The notes: generated by a model from the letters alone, not told the origin. A stretch of 43,124 nucleotides of DNA from Symbiodinium natans (GCA_905221605.1 CAJNDS010002301.1:2225692-2268815); one strand, 5' to 3'; shown: positions 9,113 through 18,825, numbered from the stretch's first letter. A program made the numbers and translations.

Positions 9113-9570
9113 TGGAGCTCGGGGCTGCAAATTTTGTGGCGGAGACCTCACGCCTAAACCTAGGACCCTCCCACCAGTGGACGCTTCGTTCCTTTTCGAT
9201 CAACGGGCTAGGGAGCCCCAAAACAGGGAAACTCAGAATACCTAGTAGGTACAACGTCTATACGCCTGCTATGTCCCGACCCTAGCTTTGGCTTTCCTGT
9301 CGGATTTCCTGAAGGTAACGGTCGGAATAATTTCTACTGCTACTTCCCTCATGGTCCCTGTATGCCTAAACCCTAAATCCTGAACCCTGAACCCTTGAGG
9401 TCCCTATATACTAACCCCAGAAGACCCTTTTCTGATTTTTTAAGGCCCCTATATTACCCACTGCGACGGCCCCTTTGTGTGGACTTTTTTTTCTCGTTTT
9501 TCTGGCCCCCTATACTTTCAACGGATACACAAAAAAGGGAACGGGTGGGGTGGGGGTGGGATGGAGACCC
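9113..9570. other. Unique spacer, no gene recognised
   Basis: Short open frames only. Nothing resembling the LRR islands was found until 9608. Confidence 0.45.
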
Positions 9571-9607
9571 TAAACCCTAACCCCTGAACCCTAAACCCTT
9601 GACGCAC

Positions 9608-9668
9608 GTGCCGGAGGGCATCTCTCCAAGCTGCAGACGCTTCGTCTTAGCAGCAATGCTCCTCGGCG
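9608..9668 (+). pseudogene. LRR exon with a frameshift
   Basis: The segment begins VPEGIS in one frame and continues LSKLQTLRLSSNAPR in another, so a single indel around 9618-9622 separates two halves of a textbook LRR unit (VPxgIxxLxkLqtLrLssNxL). A GT donor lies at 9669. Left flank CCCTAAA, right flank TTTAGGG-type. Either the exon is decayed or the assembly has a one-base error here. Confidence 0.55.
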
Positions 9669-9878
9669 GTGTAGTTGGGCAAGTTGTTTTTTTCGGTACC
9701 TTCACTTAGGTTTCGGGGTTTGGGGTTTAGGGTTGAGGGTTTAGGGTTTAGTGTTTAGGGTTTAGGGGAACTAAGGTAACCACAAGAGGCCTTCGGGAGC
9801 GCCATGGGAGTTTCGAGGGTGCAGCGTAGGGTTTTCGGTTTGGGGTTAAAGGGCTTCGGGGACTTGACCTCAGAGACG

Positions 9879-9976
9879 TGGGATGTTCAACTTCTACTAA
9901 CAGTCCTTAATGTGGATTAGACTACCTCCTACTATAATCCCCATTAAGGACTGTCAGTGTAAGGGGGAACATCCCA
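9879..9976. mobile_element. Foldback element, TGGGATGTTC family (98 bp)
   Basis: The left arm TGGGATGTTCAACTTCTACT and the right arm ending GGGGGAACATCCCA are imperfect inverted repeats. Inner arm sequence AACAGTCCTTAAT and ATTAAGGACTGT also pair. It encodes no protein, so it is a MITE or introner-like element. Relatives are at 5307, 16968, 18487 and 41401. Confidence 0.85.
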
Positions 9977-10110
9977 AGGTTTAGGGTTCGGGGACTTGAT
10001 CTAACAGAAACCCTAAACCCTAAACTTCGCCCTAAACCCTAAACCCTAAACCCTAAACCCTAAACCCATTCTAATCCCTATCAAGGACTCGACTTTTTTT
10101 AAGCCGCGCC

Positions 10111-10170
10111 GAGGAGTTGGTAAAGCTGCCGCCGTCACTGCCGCAGCTGCCGCAGGCTTACAGCTCCCTT
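10111..10170 (+). CDS. Candidate LRR exon
   Basis: The + strand frame reads LVKLPPSLPQLPQ within a 60-nt open segment, matching the LxxLPxxLxxL part of an LRR unit. CCCTAAA lies upstream (10010-10067) and TTTAGGG begins at about 10175. The CTG/CCG-rich sequence could also be low-complexity coding, so the LRR reading is moderate. Confidence 0.42.
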
Positions 10171-10174
10171 AGTT

Positions 10175-10335
10175 TTAGGGTTTAGGGTTTAGGGTTTAGG
10201 GTTTTGGGGTTTGGGGTTTAAGGTTTAGGGTTTAGGGTTTAGGGTTTTGGGTTTTGGGTTTAGGGTTTAGGGGTTAGGGTTTAGGGTTTAGGGTTTTGGG
10301 GTTTGGGGTTTAAGGTTTAGGGTTTGGGGTTAAGG
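10175..10335 (+). repeat. TTTAGGG array with a 92-bp higher-order duplication
   Basis: A block GTTTTGGGGTTTGGGGTTTA followed by AGGTTTAGGG occurs at 10201 and again at 10293. The array has therefore been copied in a larger unit as well as heptamer by heptamer. Confidence 0.8.
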
Positions 10336-10339
10336 GCTT

Positions 10340-10862
10340 TTGTGGCTGGTTTAGGAATGTTGCTTTGGGGGTTTAGGGCTTAGTAGTGCTTGGTCTTACG
10401 AGTGGGTTATTGGGGGGGCTTAGGCTTCAAGAGCGAGGTCTTAGCATGAGCTGGGCCTCAGGGGCTTGCATCCAGACTCCTAGAAGACTGGGCAGGCGCT
10501 ACCCGCTAGGTAGGGGGTCGGGATATTTTGTCTCTGCGTTATTGGGTTCAAGAGAGGGGTTCGATTTCGGACTAGTTTTTCAGGGGCTAGCCTGGCTTTG
10601 TTTCCTCACCCACTTAGCAGGGCTCAGGGGTTTCAACTTTAGGGTTAAGGTCCTTCAGTTCGAGGCTGCCGGAGTCTAGGGTTAAGCAAGCGGCGGGCTT
10701 GCTCCGGCCCTATCCCTGGTTGCATAGGAAATTATGAGGCAAATTCTCGCCGCGACCCAAAATCATTAGACAAGTACTCGCCTATTGTGCTAAAATTAGT
10801 TCTCACATGTTGAAGCATAGAAGTCACGCTGACAAAATCAACGCCCCATGTCTACATCTGAG
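10340..10862. other. Unique spacer
   Basis: An open + frame at 10386-10679 is rich in G, L, R and S and has no recognisable domain. I treat it as non-coding. Confidence 0.4.
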
Positions 10863-10935
10863 GCGCCTACTCTCCACTCTGGACCTGCACGCGAACGCAA
10901 ATCTTGTTCTAGAGCGGCCAGCAGCCCGAGCATGG
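10863..10935 (+). CDS. LRR exon candidate (strong)
   Basis: A 73-nt segment between an AG (10861-10862) and a GT (10936-10937) reads LLSTLDLHANANLVLE, a near-perfect match to the LRR core LxxLxxLdLhaNxL. It is G+C-rich and uninterrupted. TTTAGGG follows at 10945; on the left no CCCTAAA block lies close. The length is about one LRR unit. Confidence 0.6.
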
Positions 10936-11357
10936 GTTCAGGGGGTTTAGGGTTTAGGGTTTAGGGTTTAGGGTTTCGGGTTTCGGGTTTCGGGTTTAGG
11001 GTTTCGGGTTCAGGGTTTCGGGTTTAGGGTTTAGGGGTAGGGTACCCTAGGCCCTAAACCCTAGACCCTAAACCCGCTTGGGTCGAACGTAGGGTTTGGG
11101 TGGCTTGGGCAGGGTCAAGAGGTGGCTGGCTGAAGTTTCAGTGGGTGAGCTTGGCTTCATCATTTTCAGATGAACCCTAAACCCTAAACCCTAAGCCCTA
11201 AACCCTAAACCCCAACCGAAGGTCTGAACTTGCCCGGTTTCCAGGGAGAGGGAGTTCTCAGTGAACGTAGCAAATGGGTGGTCCTGGCATTGCTGCAAAA
11301 GTGCTGCCTAGGGACGCCTAGCGCAAAAAAGGTACCTTGTACCCTAAACATCCATAA

Positions 11358-11520
11358 GCCCTAAACCCTAAACCCTAAACCCTCCCGAAGCCCTAAACGC
11401 AAACCCTAAACCTACACCCCTCAACCCCTCAACCCCTCAACCCCTCAACCCCTCAAACCCCTCGACCCCTAAACCCTAAGCCCCAAACCCCAAACCCTAA
11501 ACCCTAAACCCCAAACCCCA
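11358..11520 (-). repeat. CCCTAAA array containing (CCCCTCAA)5
   Basis: An octamer block CCCCTCAA at about 11413-11460 lies within heptamers. The island to its right (11530-11625) is G+C-rich and holds a weak LRR-like reading (CQLRDLGA) that I do not annotate separately. Confidence 0.85.
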
Positions 11521-11639
11521 TAAACTCTACACGCACTCATTCGCAACGTGGCGAGGTCTGGGGGCAAGCTGTCAGCTTCGGGATTTGGGTGCCGCGCTCG
11601 TGCTCTTCGGGATTTCTGGGGTTCAGAGTTTCAGGTGTA

Positions 11640-11735
11640 GGGTTTAGGATTTAGGGTTTAGGGTTTGGGGTTTAGGGTTTAGGGTTTAGGGTTTGGGGTT
11701 TTGGGTTGAGGGTTTAGGGTTTGGGGCTATCTGTT
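11640..11735 (+). repeat. TTTAGGG / TTTGGGG array
   Basis: About thirteen units of mixed sequence. Confidence 0.88.
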
Positions 11736-11739
11736 TAGG

Positions 11740-12300
11740 GTTTAGGTTTGTTATCCACGTCCGAAGCCCTTTCAGCCCGAACCCGACAACCTGCTGTGCT
11801 TTCGACTGCTCTTCTTAGGGCCTTATGGCTGGGTGTGCGGGCATCTCCTTCAACGATGCTTAAGGTTGGCCAAGCCGGGCAAGCTCTGTAAACCCTCTAC
11901 TGAATCCTATAAGTGTTTAGGGTTTAGGGTTTAGGGTTTAGGGTTTAGGGTTTAGGGTTTCGAAGCCCCAAACAAGTCCTATAAGCCGCATAAGAGCCCT
12001 CAGCCTCAAGCCCTAAGCAGGCATGCGAAGGCTGAACGAGGAATCTTCCAGTGTCGAGACCCTCATACTCTACAGAGTAGGGTTTAGGGTTTGGGGTTTA
12101 GGGTTTAGGGTTTAGGGTTTAGGGTTTAGGGTCCACACGACATGGAGAAAGGGATGCCCAGGCTACCACAAGCCGGCCATGGCATCGCCAAACCCGACCT
12201 CACCCCAATATCCTGCACTCGAAACCACTATATGTGCACCCGAGACCCTACATAAGCCCTCTTCCAAGCACATATCGTACCTGTCGAAACCCAATACCCG
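11740..12300. other. Spacer with two short TTTAGGG arrays
   Basis: Arrays lie at 11916-11960 and 12079-12133. The rest is unique and no gene is seen. Confidence 0.5.
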
Positions 12301-12496
12301 ACCCAAGCCTTCAACCCTAAACCCTCGACCCTGAACCCCAAACCCCAAACCCTCAACCCCAAACCCCAAACCCCCATCGCAGCAATGGGACTGGCATGTG
12401 CCAGGTAATGTCACCGAGCAATTATAGGGCACCCTATGTAAGTAAGCTGTCCTAATCCTCAGCCCTAAACCCTGAACCCTGAAGCCTGAAGCCTGA

Positions 12497-12543
12497 ACCC
12501 TAAACCCTAAACCCTAAACCCTAAACCCTAAACCCTAAACCCT
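12497..12543 (-). repeat. CCCTAAA array
   Basis: About six to seven perfect units upstream of the LRR exon candidate at 12565. Confidence 0.9.
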
Positions 12544-12564
12544 ACTGAAGCATGCCGTAGCAGG

Positions 12565-12630
12565 TTGGCCATCCTCGCCAAGTTCGGTGCTCTCCAAGAC
12601 CTCAAAGCGCCGAGCGGAGGGGCCGGCGAC
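12565..12630 (+). CDS. LRR exon candidate
   Basis: After the acceptor GTAGCAG (ending 12563) the frame reads LAILAKFGALQDLKAPSG, fitting LPxxLaxfgaLqdLkApsN. It is open and G+C-rich, with a TTTAGGG array from 12660. No sharp donor is evident; the frame continues open towards the repeat. Confidence 0.55.
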
Positions 12631-12715
12631 CCAAAAGCACAGGGAAGATTAGGGTATGGGGGTTTAGGGTTTAGGGTTTGGGGTTTAGGGTTTAGGGTTT
12701 TGGGGTTTAGGGTCA

Positions 12716-13265
12716 AGAGTCTAGGGTCTAGCGTCTAGGGGAGGTTCAGTCTAGCACAAACTCCGGCCCTAAGCATTCCTATAGCTGAGATGGCGCCCAA
12801 GAAACAGCAGGGCGCAAGGCCAGAGCAAATTCGCAGCCTAAACCCTGCACCCTAAATCGGAGCCGCAGGAGGAGCCCCGTTGTGAGGCTTGAGTGTCGAG
12901 GGTTGAGGTGTAGAGTTTCCGGGGGCGCCTGGGGTTTTCTGATCGGATGTGCAGGGCGCCAGGAGTTTTAGCCCCTCGGCTCCTCGCCTCAAAGGCATCT
13001 CGGAAATCCTGAAGCTTCCACGAGAGCTGGGGACGTTTCTGAGAGAGGGATGCCGAAAAGCCCCCCCCCGCCCCCGCCCAGATCTTTAGGGTTTCGGGGG
13101 GGGGGGTTTGGGATTTATGGCTTGGGGGGGTTAGTCTTTGGGGTTTTGGGGGGCTGAGGCCCGAAACGCCGAAGTGAAGAATCTGATGCTCAGGACATCA
13201 CGCCTTCATTGAAGAGACATCTTGACCAGGAGCAGCAGCATGCTCAGGGGGCAGCAACTGGTTTA
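12716..13265. other. Unique spacer with C/G homopolymers
   Basis: Contains runs of C (about 13060-13075) and G (about 13097-13107). No gene recognised. Confidence 0.45.
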
Positions 13266-13267
13266 TG

Positions 13268-13391
13268 TTAGGGTTTAGGGTTTAGGGTTTAGGGTTTAGG
13301 GTTTAGGGTTTAGGGTTTAGGGTTTAGGGTTTAGGGTTCAGGGTATAGGGTTTAGGGTTTAGGGTTTAGGGTTTAGGGTTTAGGGTTTAGG
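13268..13391 (+). repeat. Long TTTAGGG array
   Basis: About seventeen units, nearly perfect. Confidence 0.95.
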
Positions 13392-13399
13392 GCCACCGC

Positions 13400-14205
13400 C
13401 CCAAAGCTTTCACCCTAAACCCACGTACTTCTGCGAGCACTCGGTCAACAGAAGGTTAGTTTCTTTTCCGATGTAGCCCCGAACCTGCGCGGAACCACAA
13501 GGCATTAGGGGTCCGGGAACCGACCCTAAACCCCCCAAAAACCGAAGGACTTAACGCCAACCTGGAGGCAATGCCTACTGAGTTTTACCCATGCCTTGGT
13601 GGTGTCCAACAAGACATCCCGCCCACAGCGTTCACTGGGGAATTCTGATTTGGTAGTGCCTTCTTCGCCTTCGCTTGAACCGGCGCGTTCATTGGGGTTT
13701 AGACATGTTTGGAAGGGGTGGTTTCGACTTCCTTTGTCGCCAGTATGCCACGAAGTCTCGACCCATCTTCGTTCCCGACCTCGATATCCTCCCGGACGAC
13801 GCAACTAAGCTGTAGAAAGATTCGAAAGTAGCTGGCGCGAACCAGGATCTCGACCTTGTCACAAGGCCTGTGCAGCTTGCAAATCACGGCCGGAGCTGTG
13901 ATCGAGCTATTGTGACCTCGAGGACGGCTTGCTGGTGAATAAGGACCACGGCCAGGATTTGATCATTGCTCCGCCGATAAGGATCGCATATTAGGGCCAG
14001 GTAGACGACGCGGAATGCAGATACTGTGTCATAACCAAAAGGCTTAATCCGCAGTATTGGGATCCTGAATCCTGACCACACCGCCTGTACCCGGACCCGA
14101 TGGCCCCAGTTTAAGTTCGCAGGGATAGCCGGGGTGATTCGGGAGTCAGACAGAACAGGGAGGGCGCCAAAGCGCGCAGCTTCGCAGCGCGCATTGACAA
14201 AAAAG
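13400..14205. other. Unique island open on both strands, function unknown
   Basis: About 800 bp without heptamers. Long frames exist on the minus strand (14249-13884 and 13804-13526) and the plus strand (13596-13808). The minus-strand frame of 121 codons has a varied residue mix that looks protein-like, but no family is recognised and there are no matching splice signals. It may be a decayed transposon or gene fragment. Confidence 0.35.
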
Positions 14206-14848
14206 ACCCTAAACCCTAAACCCTTGCAATCCCACGCACGAAGTCTCACGGGGCTTCAAGGCTCGACCTTCGGGACCTGTGTCTTCACCAGCTTCCAGCG
14301 GGCAAGGGGGCCCAGGTGTCTGGTTCATTTTGGTTATAGAGTTTAGGGGTTTATGGTTTAAGATGTCCGGGAATGTTCCGAGTTTCAGAAGGTTTAACGG
14401 CCTAACCTAGCGTCGGGTTCAGGAAGGCTTTCAGGATTTCGGGCTGTTTGGTGCGTAGAGTAGTGAGGCAGGCTCAGGCTTGGCGATAAAGGGCTTCAAG
14501 CGGCTATATCGCATAAGAGTGGTGACGTTTTAGGATGTAGCGTCTAGGGTATCAGGGCTTTACGTTGTGAAGGGTTCAGGAGTACAGTCTAGGCTGCGAG
14601 ACCTAGCCTGGAGCACCTTCTCAGACAACCGGGTGTTGCTTTGGAGGGTCCTTTTTTAGTGCCCTTGCTCGTCCCAGAATCGTCTAGTTTAAAAAGGACA
14701 TCATAGGGAAGTTAAGTAATCAGGTACCAGATTTACTTTTTTAAAACCCTAAAAACCTGAAAGCCGTAAATGCCCTAAACCCCTGAAGCCCCTGAAGCCC
14801 TAAATCTAAACCTCGCCCTACACCCCAAACCCTAGGCCCTAAACCCTA
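14206..14848. other. Unique spacer
   Basis: No supported gene. Diverged heptamers only at the right end. Confidence 0.4.
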
Positions 14849-14849
14849 G

Positions 14850-14913
14850 ACTCGACCCTAAACCCTAAACCCTAAACCCTAAACCCTAAACCCTAAACCC
14901 TAAACCCTAAACA
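14850..14913 (-). repeat. CCCTAAA array
   Basis: About nine perfect units just upstream of the clearest LRR exon. Confidence 0.92.
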
Positions 14914-14924
14914 ATGGCGCTGAG

Positions 14925-15010
14925 ATATCGGCGGCCTCACCAAGCTCCGCGAGCTGAGGGTGGCACAGAACCGGTTCCAGGCGTTGCGCCCAGGGCTCTT
15001 CGTGGCGGAG
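14925..15010 (+). CDS. LRR exon candidate (strong)
   Basis: The 86-nt open segment contains LTKLRELRVAQNRFQAL followed by a PGLF-type continuation, an excellent LRR match (LxxLxxLxvxxNxfxxLpxgLF). It ends in GAG at a GTTAGG donor (15011), where the TTTAGGG array begins at once. The acceptor is probably GCTGAG ending at 14924. A CCCTAAA array lies immediately upstream. This island best shows the exon in its telomere-repeat frame. Confidence 0.7.
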
Positions 15011-15095
15011 GTTAGGGTTTAGGGTTTAGGGTTTGGGGTTTGGGGTTTGGGGTTTGGGGTTTGGGGTTTAGGGTTTTCGGTTGTCGGTTTTCGGT
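15011..15095 (+). repeat. TTTAGGG / TTTGGGG array beginning at a donor site
   Basis: The first bases GTTAGG form the putative donor. The array changes from TTTAGGG to a run of TTTGGGG. Confidence 0.9.
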
Positions 15096-15194
15096 TTAGG
15101 GTTTTGGGGTTTTGCCATGCGATTGGCAAACAGGACTGCTCCAGATCACACTCTTCACAAGCATGGTTTAGGGCCCCTAAACCCTTAACCCTAA

Positions 15195-15258
15195 ACTCTC
15201 AACCCTAAACCCTAAACCCTAAACCCTAAACCCTAAACCCTAAACCCTAAACCCTAAA
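15195..15258 (-). repeat. CCCTAAA array
   Basis: About nine units. Confidence 0.92.
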
Positions 15259-15334
15259 CTTTAGGGTTAAGCCTCTAGGGTTGCCAGAAACCCCTGAGCC
15301 TCAGCATGCTGCCAGCCCCTCTGGGCCAGTAGAG

Positions 15335-15394
15335 GTCTTACCTGGTGGCCTCTGCAACCTGCGAAAGCTGCATGGCGCTGAGCGGAGTAGGACT
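15335..15394 (+). CDS. LRR exon candidate, stop near its end
   Basis: After an AG at 15333-15334 the frame reads LPGGLCNLRKLHGAE, matching LPxgLcnLxkLxxxeN. A TAA at 15395-15397 ends the frame before the TTTAGGG array (15419), so either a non-GT donor lies before it or the unit is damaged. CCCTAAA lies on the left. Confidence 0.5.
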
Positions 15395-15418
15395 TAAACA
15401 TGGCTTGGGCTTCCGGAG

Positions 15419-15521
15419 GTTAGGGTTTAGGGTTTAGGGTTTAGGGTTTAGGGTTTGGGGTTTGGGGTTTAGGGTTTGGGGTTTGGGGTTTGGGGTTTGG
15501 GGTTTGGGGTTTGGGGTTTGT
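15419..15521 (+). repeat. TTTAGGG then TTTGGGG array
   Basis: Five TTTAGGG units are followed by about nine mostly TTTGGGG units, a homogenised block of one variant. Confidence 0.92.
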
Positions 15522-15689
15522 GATTTCCATCAGTTAGGCCTGAACCTGATGCATTTCGTATTGGGCTTGTTGCTGGGTTATGAATGTACTTTGGTTGGGG
15601 ATATTGCGTTTGGTCAGTTTGTTTTTGCCCGTAGGTGAGCATACGCAAGCCCAGACCAGAAACATCTGTGTGACCCTCAGTTGCGCTTG

Positions 15690-15808
15690 TCTACTATTTG
15701 CTTAAGAACCCCCCCTCAAAAAAAACAAACAATCATCCTCCTTATAAGGGCAATGTAGGGATTCTCTCCTTTTTAATTAGGGGGTTCTTAAGCAAACAGT
15801 TAAGTAGT
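15690..15808. mobile_element. Foldback element with TTTGCTTAAGAACCCCC arms
   Basis: The left arm TTTGCTTAAGAACCCCCC and the right arm GGGGGTTCTTAAGCAAAC are inverted repeats around a roughly 65-bp core, with a further CTAC...GTAG pairing outside. No protein. A related, decayed copy of its right part lies at about 32305-32375. Confidence 0.75.
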
Positions 15809-15967
15809 TGCTGGTCCACAATGGTGTTCATTCAGCTTGGAGCTTTGGGTCTGGTCGCTTACACCTGCAAAGAGCCCCCCCGCGATCTTGGTTTAGGGTT
15901 TGGGGTTTAGGGTTTAGGGTTTAGGGTTTAGGGTTTAGGGTTCAGGGTAAGTCCCATTTCACCTCGA

Positions 15968-16031
15968 CCCTATACTACCTACATCCCCAACAAGGGCAAC
16001 CCTATACTACCTACATCCCCAACAAGGGCAA
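15968..16031 (+). repeat. 32-bp tandem duplication
   Basis: A unit CCCTATACTACCTACATCCC plus CAACAAGGGCAA occurs twice in tandem without a mismatch. Confidence 0.9.
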
Positions 16032-16254
16032 CCTTTGCTTTTCTCCCTTCCCCTTGTAATTATCCTTGTTGAAAGTTACAAACTACCCGAAGTTTCCATT
16101 CTGCTGCAACAGAACTCGGAAACCTTGAGCCCAATCCAATAGAGTCTACTGCTTAGGGCTTCCAAGCCGAAGCCCTAAACCCTGAACAAGCAAGCCGGCT
16201 CCTCGGCATGTGATTGCAACTGTTTAGGGCTTCGTGTGCATGGTTTAGGTTTCA

Positions 16255-16382
16255 AGGTTTAGGGTTTAGGGTTTAGGGTTTAGGGTTTAGGGTTTAGGGT
16301 TTAGGGTTTAGGGTTTAGGGTTTAGGGTTTAGGGTTTAGGGTTTAGGGTTTAGGGTTTAGGGTTTAGGGTTTAGGGTTTAGC
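16255..16382 (+). repeat. Longest TTTAGGG array in the window
   Basis: About eighteen perfect units. Confidence 0.95.
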
Positions 16383-16456
16383 GTTTACCGCGTGAGGTTC
16401 AGGGTTTCAGGCTTGGGGGCCCAGGGGGCCATGTTGCAGAAACACTTCGAAGGCAG

Positions 16457-16502
16457 ATCCTCGACGTCAAGTGCAACAAGCTTACAGGCCACGTTGCTTC
16501 GG
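16457..16502 (+). CDS. LRR exon candidate
   Basis: The acceptor GAAGGCAG (ending 16456) is followed by ILDVKCNKLTGHV, the LxxLdvkxNxLtG half of an LRR unit. The donor GTTTAG (16503) is itself the first heptamer of the next array. Here both flanks are TTTAGGG, an exception to the usual orientation rule. Confidence 0.5.
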
Positions 16503-16596
16503 GTTTAGGGTTTAGGGTTTAGGGTTTAGGGTTTAGGGTTTAGGGTTTAGGGTTTAGGGTTTAGGGTTTAGGGTTTAGGGTTTAGGGTTTAGGGTT
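16503..16596 (+). repeat. TTTAGGG array
   Basis: About thirteen perfect units. Confidence 0.95.
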
Positions 16597-16771
16597 CCGT
16601 GTTTCGGGGCCCTTCTCTTGCCTTGTTTGGACCTCCCTGGTTTCCCTACCCAAGACATGAGGAGTTGCAAGGCCCAAGGCGTCGCATGGTGACGTTCCGG
16701 AACGTTTAGGGTTTGGGGTTTGGGGTTTAGGGTTTAGGGTTTAGGGTTTAGGGTTTAGGGTTCTAAGGGTC

Positions 16772-16820
16772 GTTTCATGGGCCCTTAATATGGTCCCTTA
16801 CATTCTTTAAGGGGTTCTGA
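16772..16820 (+). repeat. Dispersed repeat, copy 3
   Basis: TTTCATGGGC, then TTAATATGGTCCCTTAC, then TTCTTTAAGG. See copies at 5791 and 8911. Confidence 0.65.
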
Positions 16821-16967
16821 AAGTAGAGGGGGCAGGAAAGGGGTCCCCTGTTTAAGTGCCCATATCAAGGGGACCCTGTAGCCACACTAAGAAACCGGTA
16901 ATCGACAGCTTGATGCTGAAGGTTTAGGGATTGTTGCTTTAGGCCTTGGGGTGTGGGACTTTCAGGT

Positions 16968-17039
16968 TGGATGTTCCCCCTTCTACTCACAGCCCTTAAT
17001 AGGGACCCATTCAAGACTGTTAGTATAAGGGGGAACAGC
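16968..17039. mobile_element. Foldback element, TGGGATGTTCCCCC family (about 72 bp)
   Basis: The left arm TGGATGTTCCCCCTTCTACT and the right arm AGTATAAGGGGGAACA pair. The core is shorter than in the 9879 copy. Confidence 0.8.
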
Positions 17040-17084
17040 ATGTTATGAGGCCTGGGAAAGTGCGTGAGAGTCACACGCTCGATG

Positions 17085-17205
17085 TAGGGTTTAGGGCTTG
17101 GGATTGGGGTTTAGGGTTTAGGGTTCAGGGTTTAGGGTTTAGGGTTTAGGGTTTAGGGTTTAGGGTTTAGGGTGTAGGGTTTAGGGTTTAGGGTTTAGGG
17201 TTTAG
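17085..17205 (+). repeat. TTTAGGG array
   Basis: About sixteen units with a few variants. Confidence 0.92.
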
Positions 17206-17507
17206 GCCCTAAGCTGGAGATTCAGCTCCTCTCTTCCCTACACCCCTCATGTCCTGTAACCCGAAACCCTAGGGCCCTTCTCAAGCTCTGCAACCTTAAA
17301 AGTCAACCCTAAACCCTAAACCCTAAACCTAAATCCTAAACCCTAACCCTAAACCCTAAACCCTAAAAGTCCTAAAGCCCTGAAAAATGGACTTCTTGGT
17401 ATTGCACAAGAAGGCACCCGAGGGAACCCTCATCTAAAGCACCCCCTTGAAACTTAATGCCCTCTGAACCCGTAACCCGTCTTCTTAAATCAAAACAGTT
17501 TAGATTT

Positions 17508-17620
17508 TTTAGGGTTTAGGGTTTAGGGTTTAGGGTTCAGGGTTCAGGGTTTAGGGTTTAGGGTTTAGGGTTTAGGGTTTAGGGTTTAGGGCTTAGGGTT
17601 TAGGGTTTAGGGTTTAGGGT
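17508..17620 (+). repeat. TTTAGGG array
   Basis: About sixteen units with TTCAGGG and CTTAGGG variants. A CCCTAAA block (17303-17365) precedes it across 140 bp of unique sequence. Confidence 0.92.
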
Positions 17621-17654
17621 AAGCCCTAAACCCAATTTAAGCAAGCCTCCTGAA

Positions 17655-17719
17655 GGGCTGCCCCGGGATCTCGGGCAGCTGAAGTCCTTGCGCGAGCCGA
17701 GGGCCTCAGAACTCTAGAG
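17655..17719 (+). CDS. LRR exon candidate, stop just before the donor
   Basis: The frame LPRDLGQLKSLREPRASEL is a textbook LRR unit (LPxdLgqLxsLrelxasxN) with Pro for Leu in the strand. A TAG at 17715-17717 lies only a few bases before the GT donor at 17720. The exon is either recently damaged or its true donor is a few bases upstream. Confidence 0.5.
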
Positions 17720-17775
17720 GTTCAGGGGTTTAGGGTTTAGGGTTTAGGGTTTGGGGTTTAGGGTTTGGAGGTTTG

Positions 17776-18055
17776 GAGGTTTAGGATTAAAGGGTTTAGG
17801 GTTCGGTTTCAGAGGTTTCGGGGCCTGGCAGGTTTAAGTTTCCACCACCCCAAACCATAAGCGCCAGAAACCCAGTGCCACGAAGAGCTTCACAGGAAAT
17901 TGAGGAGCCCCTGTCAATCCTTTACCACAATCCAATACCTAAACCCTAAACCTGAAACCCTAAACCAACATAATACCCCTCAATGCAAGTACTGAACACC
18001 ATCCCGATGTTGACTACTCATCTCATGGGTTGCCATCCCAGACTTAGGGGGTCCA
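17776..18055. other. Unique spacer
   Basis: No gene seen; a few isolated heptamers. Confidence 0.45.
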
Positions 18056-18144
18056 TGTCGAAACCCTAAACCCCAACCCCCAAACCCGAAACCCTAAACC
18101 CTAAGCCCGAAACTTAAGCCCTAAAGCCCGAGACGTCCCAGCAG

Positions 18145-18214
18145 CTGAGGCTTGACGCCTCCACGAACCTCCTCGGCGAGCTGCCGGCAAGCAGCGGGCC
18201 CACATTTCATAAGG
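18145..18214 (+). CDS. LRR exon candidate (strong)
   Basis: After the acceptor CCCAGCAG the frame reads LRLDASTNLLGELPAS, an excellent LRR match (LxxLdaSxNxLxeLP). The frame remains open to GT at 18215, where TTTAGGG-type repeats start. CCCTAAA lies upstream at 18060-18115. Confidence 0.6.
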
Positions 18215-18486
18215 GTTTTAGGGTTTTAGGGTTTAGGGTTTAGGATTTAGGGTTTAGGGTTTAGGGTTCACCCCGCCCCTCCCCCTTCCCGGCCCCCTTT
18301 CCCCCGTGATTTTGGGTTTAGGGATACTATTTAGTGTGGGCTTAGGGTTTGGAGTTCAGGGCTGAGTTCTCCCCCCCCTACAGGCTCTGCCCTGCAAACC
18401 CCTATATGGGGTTTACGAACAGTAAGGACCCCAATAAGGTATCCCTAATTTCGGAACTCCCCCACCCCAATATGAACCTTATAAGT

Positions 18487-18561
18487 TGGGATGTTCCCCC
18501 TTATACAAACAGTCCTCCATTGGGATTATAATAGGACTGTTAGTATAAGGGGAGCATCCCA
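18487..18561. mobile_element. Foldback element, TGGGATGTTCCCCC family (75 bp)
   Basis: TGGGATGTTCCCCCTTATAC on the left and GTATAAGGGGAGCATCCCA on the right, nearly perfect inverted repeats. The left one or two bases beyond (TTGGG...CCCAA) extend the palindrome. Confidence 0.88.
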
Positions 18562-18717
18562 ACCCTAAACCCCTAAACCCCAAACCCTACCCCAAATTTC
18601 GGAACCCTCCCCCATGTAACCCCTAACCCTAAACCCCAAACCCCAAACCCAAACCCTAAACCCTAAACCCTGAACCCTATAAGCCCCACAAGTCCTGTAG
18701 ACCCCAGAAACGTTTAG

Positions 18718-18825
18718 GATTTAGGGTTTAGGGTTTAGGGTTTACTGTTTAGGGTTTACTGTTTAGGGTTTAGGGTTTAGGGTTTACTGTTTAGGTTTAG
18801 GGTTTAAGGTTTAGGGTTTAGGGTT
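18718..18825 (+). repeat. TTTAGGG array with repeated GTTTACT variant
   Basis: A TTTACTG variant recurs three times, which marks local copying within the array. Confidence 0.85.

Noticed and set aside
11530-11625. LRR reading CQLRDLGA
   Set aside because: Only a few matching positions, and no donor or acceptor in the right places.
13526-14249. Minus-strand frames that look somewhat protein-like
   Set aside because: No family, no heptamer-framed splice pattern and competing plus frames; not strong enough for a gene call.
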